Shown here piece after piece: positions 22,600-30,634 of a stretch of DNA of 38,284 nt. The notes under the pieces were generated by a model. It did not search any database. It worked only from the letters and a program-made list of their open reading frames with translations, and had not been told where the DNA came from. This stretch comes from CAZGMC01 sp964526565 (lineage in GTDB: Bacteria; Pseudomonadota; Alphaproteobacteria; DSM-16000; Inquilinaceae). The position numbers and the translations under genes are program-made. Each line of letters begins with the position of its first letter. The first letter of the stretch is position 1. The stretch spans positions 1 to 38,284 of the forward strand of contig CAZGMC010000031.1 of assembly GCA_964526565.1 (NCBI GenBank), in the 5' to 3' direction.

Positions 22600-23475
22600 A
22601 TGTTCCGGGGATCCATTTGTGCGCTGATCACGCCCTTTGCCAATGGCGGCATTGACGAGGCGGCGTTCCAGTCGCTGGTCGAATGGCAGATCGCGCAGGG
22701 GACGCACGGCGTGGTGCCGTGCGGCACCACCGGCGAATCGCCCACGCTCAGCCATGCCGAGCACATGCGCGTCGTGGCGCTGTGCGTCGAGGCGGCGCGG
22801 GGGCGCGTGCCGGTGATCGCCGGCACCGGGTCGAACGCGACCGCCGAGGCCATCGTCCTGACCCGGCACGCGGCCGAGGCCGGCGCCGATGCCGCCCTGG
22901 TGGTCACGCCGTACTACAACAAGCCGACTCAGGAGGGTCTGTACCAGCATTACAAGGCGATCCACGATGCCGTCGATCTACCGATCATCATCTACAACAT
23001 TCCGGGGCGGTGCGTCGTCGACATGACGGTCGAAACCATGGCGCGACTGGCGGCGCTGCGCAACATCGTCGGCGTCAAGGATGCGACCAACGACCTGGCC
23101 CGGCCGCTGCGGACGCGCGTGGAGATTGGCCCGGATTTCTGTCAGCTTTCGGGCGAGGACGCCACCGCCACCGCGTTCCTGGCCCAGGGCGGCGTCGGCT
23201 GCATTTCGGTGACCGCCAACGTGGCGCCGCGCCAGTGCGCGGAGGTGCAGGAGGCCTGGCAGCACGGCGACCTGGCCACCATGACGGCGGTGCGCGACCG
23301 GCTGGCGCCGCTGCACCGCGCCCTGTTCCTGGAGCCGAGCCCGGCGCCCGTCAAGTATGCGGCCAGCCTGCTCGGCATGGGCAACGGCGCGGTGCGCCCG
23401 CCGCTGACCGAGCCGACCCAGGGCACGAAGGACGCCGTGCGGGCGGCGATGCAGCATGCCGGGATGCTGAACTGA
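22600..23475 (+). CDS. dapA: 4-hydroxy-tetrahydrodipicolinate synthase
   Basis: ATG 22600 gives 291 residues, the usual DapA length. Motifs: GSICALITPFANGGIDEAAF, the substrate-binding CGTTGESPTL, VTPYYNKPTQEGLYQHYKAI, catalytic Tyr132 in IYNIPGR, and Schiff-base Lys160 in GVKDATNDL. It condenses pyruvate with aspartate semialdehyde in lysine and diaminopimelate synthesis, feeding peptidoglycan precursors. The start is only 12 bp from the divergent slt start, so the promoter must lie within the slt 5' coding region. It is followed by smpB after 111 bp. Confidence 0.95.
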   Translation: MFRGSICALITPFANGGIDEAAFQSLVEWQIAQGTHGVVPCGTTGESPTLSHAEHMRVVALCVEAARGRVPVIAGTGSNATAEAIVLTRHAAEAGADAALVVTPYYNKPTQEGLYQHYKAIHDAVDLPIIIYNIPGRCVVDMTVETMARLAALRNIVGVKDATNDLARPLRTRVEIGPDFCQLSGEDATATAFLAQGGVGCISVTANVAPRQCAEVQEAWQHGDLATMTAVRDRLAPLHRALFLEPSPAPVKYAASLLGMGNGAVRPPLTEPTQGTKDAVRAAMQHAGMLN

Positions 23476-23526
23476 CCGCGGGTGGGCAGGAACATCCAGG
23501 GGCGCTCTCTTCAAGGAACAGCAGAC

Positions 23527-23580
23527 AAGGAAAAACAAACCGTGGCGGCCTTGGTGTCACAGATGGTGCTGGCCATCTGA
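23527..23580 (+). promoter_or_regulatory. Possible leader peptide and hairpin directly before smpB
   Basis: A 12-codon frame (GTG 23542 to TGA 23578-23580) has AAGGA about 10 bases upstream. Its last half forms a perfect stem, CAGATGG (23560-23566) with CCATCTG (23573-23579), ending 7 bases before the smpB ATG, where a Shine-Dalgarno sequence would normally be. smpB itself shows no obvious SD, so coupling to this mini-frame or structure-based control is possible. Confidence 0.3.
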
Positions 23581-23586
23581 TCAAAA

Positions 23587-24063
23587 ATGAGCAAGAAAAA
23601 GCGGAGTCCCGGCCACGTCGTGGCCTTGAACCGGCGGGCGCGGCACGACTATTTCATCGACGAGAACCTGGAGGCCGGCATCGTCCTCACCGGCACCGAG
23701 GTCAAGAGCCTGCGCAATGGCCGCGCCAGCCTGCAGGAAAGCTATGCCAGCGCCGAGGGCGGTGAGCTGTGGCTGATCAATGCCCACATCCCCGAATACG
23801 GCCAGGCCGGGCGGTTCTTCCAGCATGACCCGAAACGGCCGCGCAAGCTGCTGGTGCACAAGCGCCAGCTCGACCGGCTGAGCGGGGCGGTCAGGCGCGA
23901 GGGTGTGACGCTGGTGCCGCTGTCGATCTATTTCAACCCACGCGGCATGGCCAAGGTCGACCTCGGCCTGGCCCGCGGCAAGCGCCAGTACGACAAGCGC
24001 GAAACGGAAAAGGAGCGCTCGTGGCAGCGCGAGAAGGCGCGACTGCTGCGGGACAAGGGGTGA
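23587..24063 (+). CDS. smpB: SsrA-binding protein SmpB
   Basis: This 158-residue protein starts at ATG 23587. It has the SmpB pattern: VVALNRRARHDYFIDENLEA, GIVLTGTEVKSLRNGRASLQ, INAHIPEYGQ, HDPKRPRKLLVHKRQ, SIYFNPRGMAKVDLGLARGK, then a Lys/Arg/Glu-rich tail (KRQYDKRETEKERSWQREKA) that inserts in the ribosomal mRNA channel. It binds tmRNA and rescues stalled ribosomes by trans-translation. No tmRNA gene was seen in the window. The start lacks a clear ribosome binding site and is preceded by a hairpin. A DUF6056 gene follows after 6 bp. Confidence 0.95.
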   Translation: MSKKKRSPGHVVALNRRARHDYFIDENLEAGIVLTGTEVKSLRNGRASLQESYASAEGGELWLINAHIPEYGQAGRFFQHDPKRPRKLLVHKRQLDRLSGAVRREGVTLVPLSIYFNPRGMAKVDLGLARGKRQYDKRETEKERSWQREKARLLRDKG

Positions 24064-24069
24064 GGTGAG

Positions 24070-25641
24070 GTGAAGTTGTCGGCGGGGCCCGAGGCGCCGG
24101 CCGCGCGGTCCGTCGGCCGGCGCCTGGTCCTGGCGGCGCTGCCGCTGGCCGGGCTGGCCATCTTCGCCGCGCTGGCGGCCTTCGCCGTGCCGCAGGCCGA
24201 CGACTTCTGCTATGCGGCCGTGGTCCGGTCGGACGGCCTGATTGGCGGCGCCCTGGCGTTCTATCACGACTGGACCGGCCGGATCGCGGCCACGCTGCTG
24301 ATCATGCTGCCGTGGGCGGCGGCCGATGCCACCGGGGTCGACGTCGTTCAGGTCTATCGCGCCGCCGGCCTGGCCCTGCTGGCGCTGGCGGCTGTGCCGG
24401 CGGCCCTGGCGGCGCGGCGGCTCTGGCCCAAGGCGGGGCCGGCGGCCACGACAGCCATCGCCGCGACCCTGCTGTACTGCCTGATCGCCAACGCCCGCTC
24501 GCCGCGGGACCTGTTCTACTGGCTGCCGGGGGCGGTCACCTATGCGGTGCCGGGGCTGCTGGTGGCAGTGCTGCTGGTGGTTCTGCTGACGGCGGCGGCG
24601 GAAGACCGGCGCGTATCGCTGCCGGCGGCCGTCGGTCTCTGCCTGCTGGCGCTGACGGCAGCCGCGGGCAACGAGTTCACCGGCGCCATGATCGCCACGG
24701 TGGCGGTGGCCTCGCTGTGGGCGCGGCGCGGCGGCGGGCCGCTGCAGCCGGTGCTGCACGCCGGCCTGCTGGTCGCGGCGGCGGCCGGCCTGCTGGTTCA
24801 GGTGTTGGCACCGGGCACCGCGACGCGCACCGCGGCGGCGACCGTGGCGGCGGGGACCGGCGACCTGCCGGGTGCGCTGCTGTGGGGGCCGGTGTACTTC
24901 ACCAACTATCTGGTGCTGCGCGTCGACGCGCCGGGCGTGCTCGGGTGGCTGCTGCTGGCCGGACTGATCACCGTCTGGCACGACCGCCGGCACGGCCGGC
25001 CGCACCCGCCGCGGCCGGACCTGGTGTGGCTGCCGCTGGCGGTGTTCGTTGCTGCCGGGGTGGCCGCCTTTGCCGCCGGATACTATGGCATCGGCTCGAT
25101 GCTGCCGGCGCGGGCGCAGAACCAGGTCCATCTGGTGGGTCTCTTCGCGCTGACCCTGGCGACGGCGGCCTTCGTGCGCAGCCGTCATCCCGCGTTGCGC
25201 GCCTGGCGGTCCCGCCTGCCGTGGGCGACGCCGCGGCGGCTGGCGGTCGTGGCCGTGGTGCTGATCCTGCTCAGCCCGCAGAGCATTCGCGCGGTCTACG
25301 AACTGATCGCCGAAGCGCCGGCCTATGCCGCCGCGCAGGAAGGCCGGTTCGCCCGCCTTGCCGCCGCCGGCAACGGACCGGTCGCCGNNNNNNNNNNNNN
25401 NNNNNNNNNNNNNNNNNNNNNNNNNNNNNNNNNNNNNNNNNNNNNNNNNNNNNNNNNNNNNNNNNNNNNNNNNNNNNNNNNNNNNNNCGCCGCCGGCAAC
25501 GGACCGGTCGCCGTCGCGCCGTTGCCGGCGCGGCCGCGGCACCTCCACATGGAGGACCTGAGGCCCGACCCGGCCCACTGGGTCAACCGGTGCGTTGCCG
25601 ACTATTACGGCATTGAAACAGTCGTCGTGGCACCGGATTGA
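24070..25641 (+). CDS. Multi-spanning membrane protein, DUF6056-like (interrupted by an assembly gap)
   Basis: GTG 24070 is preceded by a GAGGTGA ribosome site, 6 bp after smpB. The protein has roughly ten hydrophobic segments and the motif PQADDFCYAAVVRSDGLIGG followed by FYHDWTGRIAATLL, which matches the DUF6056 family of membrane proteins, probably related to GT-C glycosyltransferases with an acidic motif in the first extracytoplasmic loop. Substrate is unknown. The frame contains 100 N (25388-25487) with the same 26 bp on both sides. Removing the N and one copy (126 bp) keeps the frame and leaves 481 residues. The C-terminus (LHMEDLRPDPAHWVNRCVAD) is soluble. Confidence 0.7.
   Translation: MKLSAGPEAPAARSVGRRLVLAALPLAGLAIFAALAAFAVPQADDFCYAAVVRSDGLIGGALAFYHDWTGRIAATLLIMLPWAAADATGVDVVQVYRAAGLALLALAAVPAALAARRLWPKAGPAATTAIAATLLYCLIANARSPRDLFYWLPGAVTYAVPGLLVAVLLVVLLTAAAEDRRVSLPAAVGLCLLALTAAAGNEFTGAMIATVAVASLWARRGGGPLQPVLHAGLLVAAAAGLLVQVLAPGTATRTAAATVAAGTGDLPGALLWGPVYFTNYLVLRVDAPGVLGWLLLAGLITVWHDRRHGRPHPPRPDLVWLPLAVFVAAGVAAFAAGYYGIGSMLPARAQNQVHLVGLFALTLATAAFVRSRHPALRAWRSRLPWATPRRLAVVAVVLILLSPQSIRAVYELIAEAPAYAAAQEGRFARLAAAGNGPVAXXXXXXXXXXXXXXXXXXXXXXXXXXXXXXXXXXAAGNGPVAVAPLPARPRHLHMEDLRPDPAHWVNRCVADYYGIETVVVAPD
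25388..25487. other. Assembly gap of 100 N with identical 26-bp flanks
   Basis: The 26 bases ending at 25387 are repeated exactly from 25488 to 25513. A fixed 100-N run between identical ends is the mark of a scaffold join of overlapping contigs, so the real sequence probably has a single copy and no gap. Confidence 0.9.
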
Positions 25642-25647
25642 CGGCTG

Positions 25648-26322
25648 TTACGGTTGCGCATCGAGCCGGCGCCGCGCCTCGGCAAAGACGGCCTCGAACA
25701 TTTCCGGCGTCAGCCTGCCGTAGCTCGTATTGTAGCGCGAGCAGTGGTAGCTGTCGCCGAGCGTCCGGCCGTCAGGCACATCGTACCAGTTGCCGTGGCC
25801 GAACGGGTGCCGGTTCTGGCGCAGGCCGAGCGCCGCCACCACCGAACGGTGGGCGATCGAGCCCAGCGCCACGATGACCTTGAGCTGCGGCAGTGCGCCG
25901 ATCTCCTCGATCAGGTAGTGCTCGCGGCAGGTCTTTATCTCCTGGCCGTTCGGCTTGTTTTCCGGCGGCACGCAGCGCACGGCATTGGTCACCCGGCAGT
26001 CGATCAGGCGATAGCCGTCGTCGGGGCGCTCCTCGTAGTCGCCCTCGGCGAGGCCGAACCTGGGCAGCGTCGCGTAGAGCAGCCTGCCGGCATGGTCGCC
26101 GGTGAAGGGGCGACCGGTGCGGTTGGCCCCCTTCAGGCCCGGCGCCAGTCCGACAACAAGCAGCCGCGCCTCGACGCCGCCGAACGACGGCACCGGCGCA
26201 TTCCAGAAGGCGGGATGGGCGGCCCGGTTCTCGTGACGAAACGACACCAGCCGCGGGCAGTAAGGGCAGTCGCGCCCCGGCTGCCGTCCCGGCTGCCGCG
26301 GCGCGTCCGGCGTCTTGGTCAC
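25648..26322 (-). CDS. Family 5 uracil-DNA glycosylase (UdgB-like)
   Basis: This 224-residue protein starts at GTG 26322, overlapping the NYN gene stop as GTGA. Cys19/Cys22 (CPYC), Cys117 and Cys132 form the 4Fe-4S ligand set. The active-site loop is LLVVGLAPGLKGANRTGRPF (family 5 GLAPA/GxxxANxTGRxFTGD type). The distal motif SYHCSRYNTSYGRLT corresponds to the family 5 H-P-S/CSxxNxxTGRLT region. The enzyme removes uracil, hypoxanthine or oxidised bases from DNA. It is convergent with the DUF6056 gene, only 6 bp from its stop. It is the second Fe-S-type UDG superfamily gene in the window. Confidence 0.88.
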   Translation of the reverse strand: MTKTPDAPRQPGRQPGRDCPYCPRLVSFRHENRAAHPAFWNAPVPSFGGVEARLLVVGLAPGLKGANRTGRPFTGDHAGRLLYATLPRFGLAEGDYEERPDDGYRLIDCRVTNAVRCVPPENKPNGQEIKTCREHYLIEEIGALPQLKVIVALGSIAHRSVVAALGLRQNRHPFGHGNWYDVPDGRTLGDSYHCSRYNTSYGRLTPEMFEAVFAEARRRLDAQP

Positions 26323-26948
26323 GACCTGTAGTAGCCTTCTTCTTCCTCCTCTTCGCCTTCAGCGTAGACCTCAGGCCGCTCCCGCTCCCGTTGCTGGTCG
26401 TTGCCGCCGCCACGGGCGGCGGGTGACCGCTGGACGTGCGGCGACAGGTCCATAAGCTCGATGAAGTTGTCCGCCTGGCGGCGCAGTTCATCGGCGACCA
26501 TCGGCGGCTGCGACTTGATCGTGCTGACGACCGTGACGCGGACGCCCTTGCGCTGGACGACATCGACCAGGCGTCGGAAGTCCCCGTCGCCGGAGAACAG
26601 CAGGATGTGGTCGACCTTGTCGGCCATCTCGATCGCATCGATCACCAGGTCGATGTCGACGCTGCCTTTGGCCTTGCGCCGGCCCTGGGAGTCCGCGAAC
26701 TCCTTGATCGGCCTGGTGACCATGCTGTAGCCGTTGTAGTCGAGCCAGTCGATCAACGGCCGGATCGGCGAATACTCCTGGTCCTCGATCAGGGTCGTGT
26801 AGTAGAATGCCCTGATCAGTCGGCCCTTCTTCGCAAACAGGTCCAGCAGGCGCTTGTAATCGACATCGAAACCAAGGGACCGCGCTGCCGCGTAAAGGTT
26901 CGCTCCGTCGATGAAAAGAGCCAGCCGCTCTTCCTTGTAAAATATCAT
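26319..26948 (-). CDS. NYN domain protein (LabA/DUF88 family)
   Basis: This 209-residue protein starts at ATG 26948 with AAGG six bases upstream. The NYN/PIN-like nuclease fold shows acidic positions in order: ALFIDGANLYAAA (Asp14), GSVDIDLVIDA (Asp98, Asp100, Asp104) and ILLFSGDGDFRRLVD (Asp121, Asp123). This is the full constellation expected for a metal-dependent ribonuclease. The C-terminus is a charged tail with a run of six Glu before GYYRS. NYN genes next to rpoZ are common in Alphaproteobacteria. The gene is divergent from rpoZ with a 204-bp intergenic region and is translationally coupled to udgB. Confidence 0.85.
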   Translation of the reverse strand: MIFYKEERLALFIDGANLYAAARSLGFDVDYKRLLDLFAKKGRLIRAFYYTTLIEDQEYSPIRPLIDWLDYNGYSMVTRPIKEFADSQGRRKAKGSVDIDLVIDAIEMADKVDHILLFSGDGDFRRLVDVVQRKGVRVTVVSTIKSQPPMVADELRRQADNFIELMDLSPHVQRSPAARGGGNDQQRERERPEVYAEGEEEEEEGYYRS

Positions 26949-27085
26949 GTTCTACCTTTTCTGACTGGCAAATGCCTCGGGTCATGCTTCGTACCGCTAT
27001 ACCGTCCTACGCCGAAAGTCAACGCCCCCCGGCACCGCCGGAACCGCAGGCCGGCTGGGAGCTTGCATGGCCGGCCGGCGCCGCC

Positions 27086-27114
27086 TTGCGTGCCAGCGGC
27101 CGCCTCCATATATT
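27086..27114 (+). promoter_or_regulatory. Candidate sigma-70-type promoter for rpoZ-rel
   Basis: TTGCGT (27086-27091) and TATATT (27109-27114) are 17 bp apart, placing a start site about 30 bp before the rpoZ ATG at 27153. The -10 hexamer matches consensus at five of six positions; the -35 is weak. Confidence 0.45.
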
Positions 27115-27152
27115 GCATGGCGCTTTTCCGAGGTGTGTGGAGTCCCGATCCG

Positions 27153-27822
27153 ATGGCCCGAGTTACCGTCGAAGACTGCGTTGTCCGCGTTCCCAACCGG
27201 TTCGAGCTGGTGATGATGGCGGCGCAGCGGTCGCGCGAAGTCTCCGCGGGAGCGCCGCTGACCGTGGACAGGGACAACGACAAGAACCCGGTCGTGGCGC
27301 TGCGCGAGATCGCCGACGGCACCGTTTCGCTCGAACACCTGCGCGACTCCCTGGTCAAGGGGCGTCAGCGCCATGTCGAGATGGAGGAGCCCGAGGAGGA
27401 GGTCATTGAGCTGATGGCCGGGGAGGAGGACTGGCTGCGCCAGACGCCGGCCGACCTGGGCGGCAGCGACGACGAGGCCGGCCGGCGCGACCCCTTCGAG
27501 ACGCTTGAGGATGAGAACGAGCCGGTCGAGTTCGCCGACGACGACATTGCCTTCAACGATGGCGAGGAACAGCCGGACATCGCCGTCGAGTCAAGCAACC
27601 CCTTCGCGGACCTTCCCGATGACGCCGATGCGAGCGATGCCGTCGANNNNNNNNNNNNNNNNNNNNNNNNNNNNNNNNNNNNNNNNNNNNNNNNNNNNNN
27701 NNNNNNNNNNNNNNNNNNNNNNNNNNNNNNNNNNNNNNNNNNNNNNCGATGCGAGCGATGCCGTCGAGAATGCGGCCGACGATGCCGCCGGGACGGACGC
27801 GGACGACATATTGAACCGCTGA
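27153..27822 (+). CDS. rpoZ: RNA polymerase omega subunit with long acidic tail (interrupted by an assembly gap)
   Basis: ATG 27153 begins MARVTVEDCVVRVPNRFELV, then MMAAQRSREVSAGAPLTVDR, NDKNPVVALREIADG and the helix SLEHLRDSL, the complete omega core (residues 1-70). The remaining ~110 residues are strongly acidic (for example EMEEPEEEVIELMAGEED, ENEPVEFADDDIAFNDGEEQ). A 100-N run (27647-27746) flanked by the same 21 bp breaks the gene. Read as given, the frame is lost after the gap. Removing the N and one flank copy (121 bp) gives an intact 182-residue protein ending ADDILNR. Omega supports polymerase assembly and the ppGpp response, which fits the adjacent rel gene. Confidence 0.88.
27647..27746. 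other. Assembly gap of 100 N with identical 21-bp flanks
   Basis: The 21 bases 27626-27646 recur exactly at 27747-27767. Collapsing them restores the rpoZ frame (494 + 55 = 549 bases, 183 codons), which strongly supports an overlap artefact over real missing sequence. Confidence 0.92.
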
Positions 27823-27903
27823 CGGCCTTCTGCAGCCGGTGCCGGTCGGGGCGCAGCGCTCCGGCCCGCCCGGCCCGGCCCGAGGCCGCCGCGGAACGAG
27901 GCC

Positions 27904-30060
27904 ATGATCCGCCAATACGAGCTGGTCGAACGCGTCAAAGGGTATGATCCGTCCGCCGACGAGGATCTGATCAACCGCGCCTACGTGTTTTCCATGAAGG
28001 CGCACGGCCAGCAGCGCCGCGCCTCCGGGGACCCCTATTTCCTGCATCCGCTGGAGGTGGCTGGCATCCTGGCCGACATGAAGCTGGACACCGGCTCGAT
28101 CGTCACCGGGCTGCTGCACGACACCGTCGAGGACACCGTCGCCACCCTGGACGACATCGACAAGCTGTTCGGCAAGGAGATCGGCCAGCTCGTCGACGGC
28201 GTCACCAAGTTGTCCAAGCTGGAGCTGCAGAGCGACGAGAACAAGCAGGCGGAAAACTTCCGCAAGCTGGTCCTGGCCATGTCCAGGGATCTGCGCGTGC
28301 TGCTGGTCAAGCTGGCCGATCGCCTGCACAACATGCGCACGCTGGACGCCATCAAGGCGGTCGACAAGCGCAAGCGCATCGCCCGCGAAACGCTGGAAAT
28401 CTACGCACCCCTGGCCGAGCGCATCGGCATGCACGGGATGAAGGACGAGCTGGAAGACCTCGCCTTCTCCCACCTCAATCCCGATGCCCGCGACAGCATC
28501 GTCCAGCGCCTGTCGTTCCTGCGCCATGAGGGCGGCGATCTGACCGCCCGCATCATCGACGAGTTGCAGCAGGTGCTGGAGCGCGGCGGCCTGACCGTCG
28601 AGGTCACCGGCCGCGAGAAGCGCCCCTATTCGATCTGGCGCAAGATGCAGCGCAAGAGCGTCGCCTTCGAGCAGCTCTGCGACATCATGGCATTCCGGAT
28701 CCTGGTCGAGAGCCTCGGCGACTGCTACCAGGCGCTGGGCCTGATCCACGGCCGCTATGCCTCGCTGCCGGGGCGCTTCAAGGACTACATCTCGACGCCC
28801 AAGCCGAACGGCTACCGCTCGCTGCACACCGCCGTGATCGGCCCCTACCAGCAGCGCATCGAGATCCAGATCCGCAGCCGCGACATGCACGAGGTCGCCG
28901 AGCTGGGTGTCGCCGCCCACTGGGCCTACAAGCAGGGCGGCCGGCCCAAGGACGTGCCCAAATACCGCTGGCTGCGTGAGCTGCTCGACATTCTGGAATA
29001 CGCGGCCAAGCCGGAGGAGTTCCTGGAGCACACCAAGCTGGAGCTGTTCCAGGACCAGGTGTTCTGCTTCACGCCCAAGGGCATGCTGATCTCCCTGCCC
29101 CAGGGTGCCACGCCGGTGGATTTCGCCTACGCGGTGCACTCGGAGATCGGCGACCGCTGCGTCGGCGCCAAGGTCAACGGCCGGCTGGTGCCGCTGCGCC
29201 AGGCGCTCGGCAACGGCGACCAGGTGGAGATCATCACCTCCAAGACCTCGACGCCGTCGCCGGAGTGGGAGCGCTTCGCCGTCACCGGCAAGGCGCGGGC
29301 GCGCATCCGCCGCTTCGTCCGCCAGCAGCAGCGGGCCCAGTATGCCGAACTGGGCCGCGCCATGCTGCAGAAGGCGTTCCGCCAGGAAGGGTACGAGTTC
29401 GTCGAGAAGGCGCTCGATGGCGTGCTGAAGCAGTTCAAGGTGCACAACGCCGAGGACATCTATGCCCACGTCGGCTCGGGTGTGACCTCGGCGCGCGAGG
29501 TGTTCCACGCCGTCTTCCCCGGCCACCGCGCCGCCCAGCAGAAGGACGGCAACGTCGTCCCGATCGGCCGCGCCCGCCGCCAGGGGCCGAAGGACAAGAG
29601 CCAGCCGGTGCCGATCCGCGGCCTGATCCCCGGCATGGCCGTGCACTACGCCCGCTGCTGCCACCCCATCCCGGGCGACCGCATTGTCGGGATCATCACC
29701 ACCGGCAAGGGCGTGACCATCCACACCATTGACTGCGAGACGCTGGAGAGCTTCTACGACACGCCGGAGCGGTGGCTGGATGTCGGCTGGGATCCGGCGG
29801 CTGCCGAGGCCGGCGACGACCATGTCGGCCGCATCCACGCCGTCCTGGCCAACGAGCCGGGCAGCCTGGGCACGCTGTCCACCGTGATCGGCAAGAACGG
29901 CGGCAACATCACCAACCTGAAGATCACCAGCCGCTCACCCGAGTTCTTCGAGATGCTGATCGACATCGACGTGGGCGACGTGAAGCACCTGTCCAACATC
30001 ATCGCCGCGCTCAGGGCCACGCCGGTGATAAACGCGGTGGAACGCGCCCGCAGCGGGTGA
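27904..30060 (+). CDS. rel: Bifunctional (p)ppGpp synthetase/hydrolase (Rel/SpoT)
   Basis: This 718-residue protein starts at ATG 27904 with GGAACGAGG upstream. The hydrolase HD domain spans about residues 25-180 with GLLHDTVEDT (His72, Asp73) and LVKLADRLHNMRTL intact. The synthetase domain spans about 230-350 with GREKRPYSIWRKMQRK, DIMAFRIL and YISTPKPNGYRSLHTAVIGP. A TGS domain follows (VFCFTPKGMLISLPQGATPVDFA, about 385-450), then a zinc-finger-like region with HYARCCHPIPGD, and a C-terminal ACT domain (about 640-715). Both activities look functional. As the single long RSH visible, it should control the stringent response. Adjacent rpoZ encodes a ppGpp-relevant polymerase subunit. Confidence 0.95.
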   Translation: MIRQYELVERVKGYDPSADEDLINRAYVFSMKAHGQQRRASGDPYFLHPLEVAGILADMKLDTGSIVTGLLHDTVEDTVATLDDIDKLFGKEIGQLVDGVTKLSKLELQSDENKQAENFRKLVLAMSRDLRVLLVKLADRLHNMRTLDAIKAVDKRKRIARETLEIYAPLAERIGMHGMKDELEDLAFSHLNPDARDSIVQRLSFLRHEGGDLTARIIDELQQVLERGGLTVEVTGREKRPYSIWRKMQRKSVAFEQLCDIMAFRILVESLGDCYQALGLIHGRYASLPGRFKDYISTPKPNGYRSLHTAVIGPYQQRIEIQIRSRDMHEVAELGVAAHWAYKQGGRPKDVPKYRWLRELLDILEYAAKPEEFLEHTKLELFQDQVFCFTPKGMLISLPQGATPVDFAYAVHSEIGDRCVGAKVNGRLVPLRQALGNGDQVEIITSKTSTPSPEWERFAVTGKARARIRRFVRQQQRAQYAELGRAMLQKAFRQEGYEFVEKALDGVLKQFKVHNAEDIYAHVGSGVTSAREVFHAVFPGHRAAQQKDGNVVPIGRARRQGPKDKSQPVPIRGLIPGMAVHYARCCHPIPGDRIVGIITTGKGVTIHTIDCETLESFYDTPERWLDVGWDPAAAEAGDDHVGRIHAVLANEPGSLGTLSTVIGKNGGNITNLKITSRSPEFFEMLIDIDVGDVKHLSNIIAALRATPVINAVERARSG

Positions 30061-30094
30061 TCATGGGGCGGCGGCAGACTGTAGGGCTTGACCA

Positions 30095-30622
30095 ATGGTT
30101 GGAACAGGCGGGCTGGCGACCGGCAATGCGTTGACAGGCGAGGCGGCGAAGCCCGCAGCTCTGTACGAGCGGGACTACGTGGCCTGGCTTGAGGACCAGG
30201 CGGCTGCCATCCGCGACCACAGGCTCGCCGACCTCGACATGGCAAACCTGTTGGAGGAGCTGCTTGCCTTGGGTCGGGCGGAACGATCGGCACTGGAGAG
30301 CCAGCTCGTTCGGCTCCTGGCGCATCTGTTGAAATATGCTTTCCAGCCGGAGCAGCGCAGCGGCATTTGGCGCGCGACGATCATCAACGCGCGGCAGGAG
30401 ATCGCCCGTCTGTTGCGGCAGAGTCCGAGCCTGAACCGCCATCCGGAGATCCTGTTCCACGGCGCAGACTGCTACGCCGATGCGCTGGCCTGGGCCGTGG
30501 GCGAAACGGGGCTCCCCTGGGCCACATTCCCGGCAGCCTGCCCGTGGTCCCTCGCCGAAGCCTGCGATCCCCGGTTCTGGCCGGGACCCGGCCCTCATCC
30601 CGAGCCGCGGCCGGCCGCATAG
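30095..30622 (+). CDS. DUF29 family protein
   Basis: ATG 30095 gives 175 residues. The DUF29 pattern is clear: ALYERDYVAWLEDQAAAIRD, LDMANLLEELLALGRAERSA, LVRLLAHLLKYAFQPEQRSG, IWRATIINARQEIARLLRQS and PSLNRHPE. The family is a helical protein common in cyanobacteria and some Alphaproteobacteria, often in multiple copies, with no established function. The first ~20 residues are Gly/Ala-rich without similarity, so a later start cannot be excluded, though no other ATG is obvious. It lies 34 bp after rel, in the position where pdxJ is usually found. Confidence 0.8.
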   Translation: MVGTGGLATGNALTGEAAKPAALYERDYVAWLEDQAAAIRDHRLADLDMANLLEELLALGRAERSALESQLVRLLAHLLKYAFQPEQRSGIWRATIINARQEIARLLRQSPSLNRHPEILFHGADCYADALAWAVGETGLPWATFPAACPWSLAEACDPRFWPGPGPHPEPRPAA

Positions 30623-30634
30623 TTTGTTACCAGG

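Noticed and set aside
18853..23475. A 1540-codon plus-strand frame across slt, HAD, hydrolase and dehydratase
   Set aside because: Only its last 291 codons are real (dapA). The rest is the antisense of well-supported minus-strand genes, open because of high GC.
25362..25513. 26-bp direct repeat as a mobile-element target duplication
   Set aside because: It flanks a fixed 100-N gap, so it is best read as a contig-end overlap.
27626..27767. Genuine frameshift or pseudogene in rpoZ
   Set aside because: Collapsing the duplicated 21 bp and the N run restores a perfect frame.
27553..29838. 761-codon minus-strand frame through the N run
   Set aside because: Antisense of rel; no motifs.
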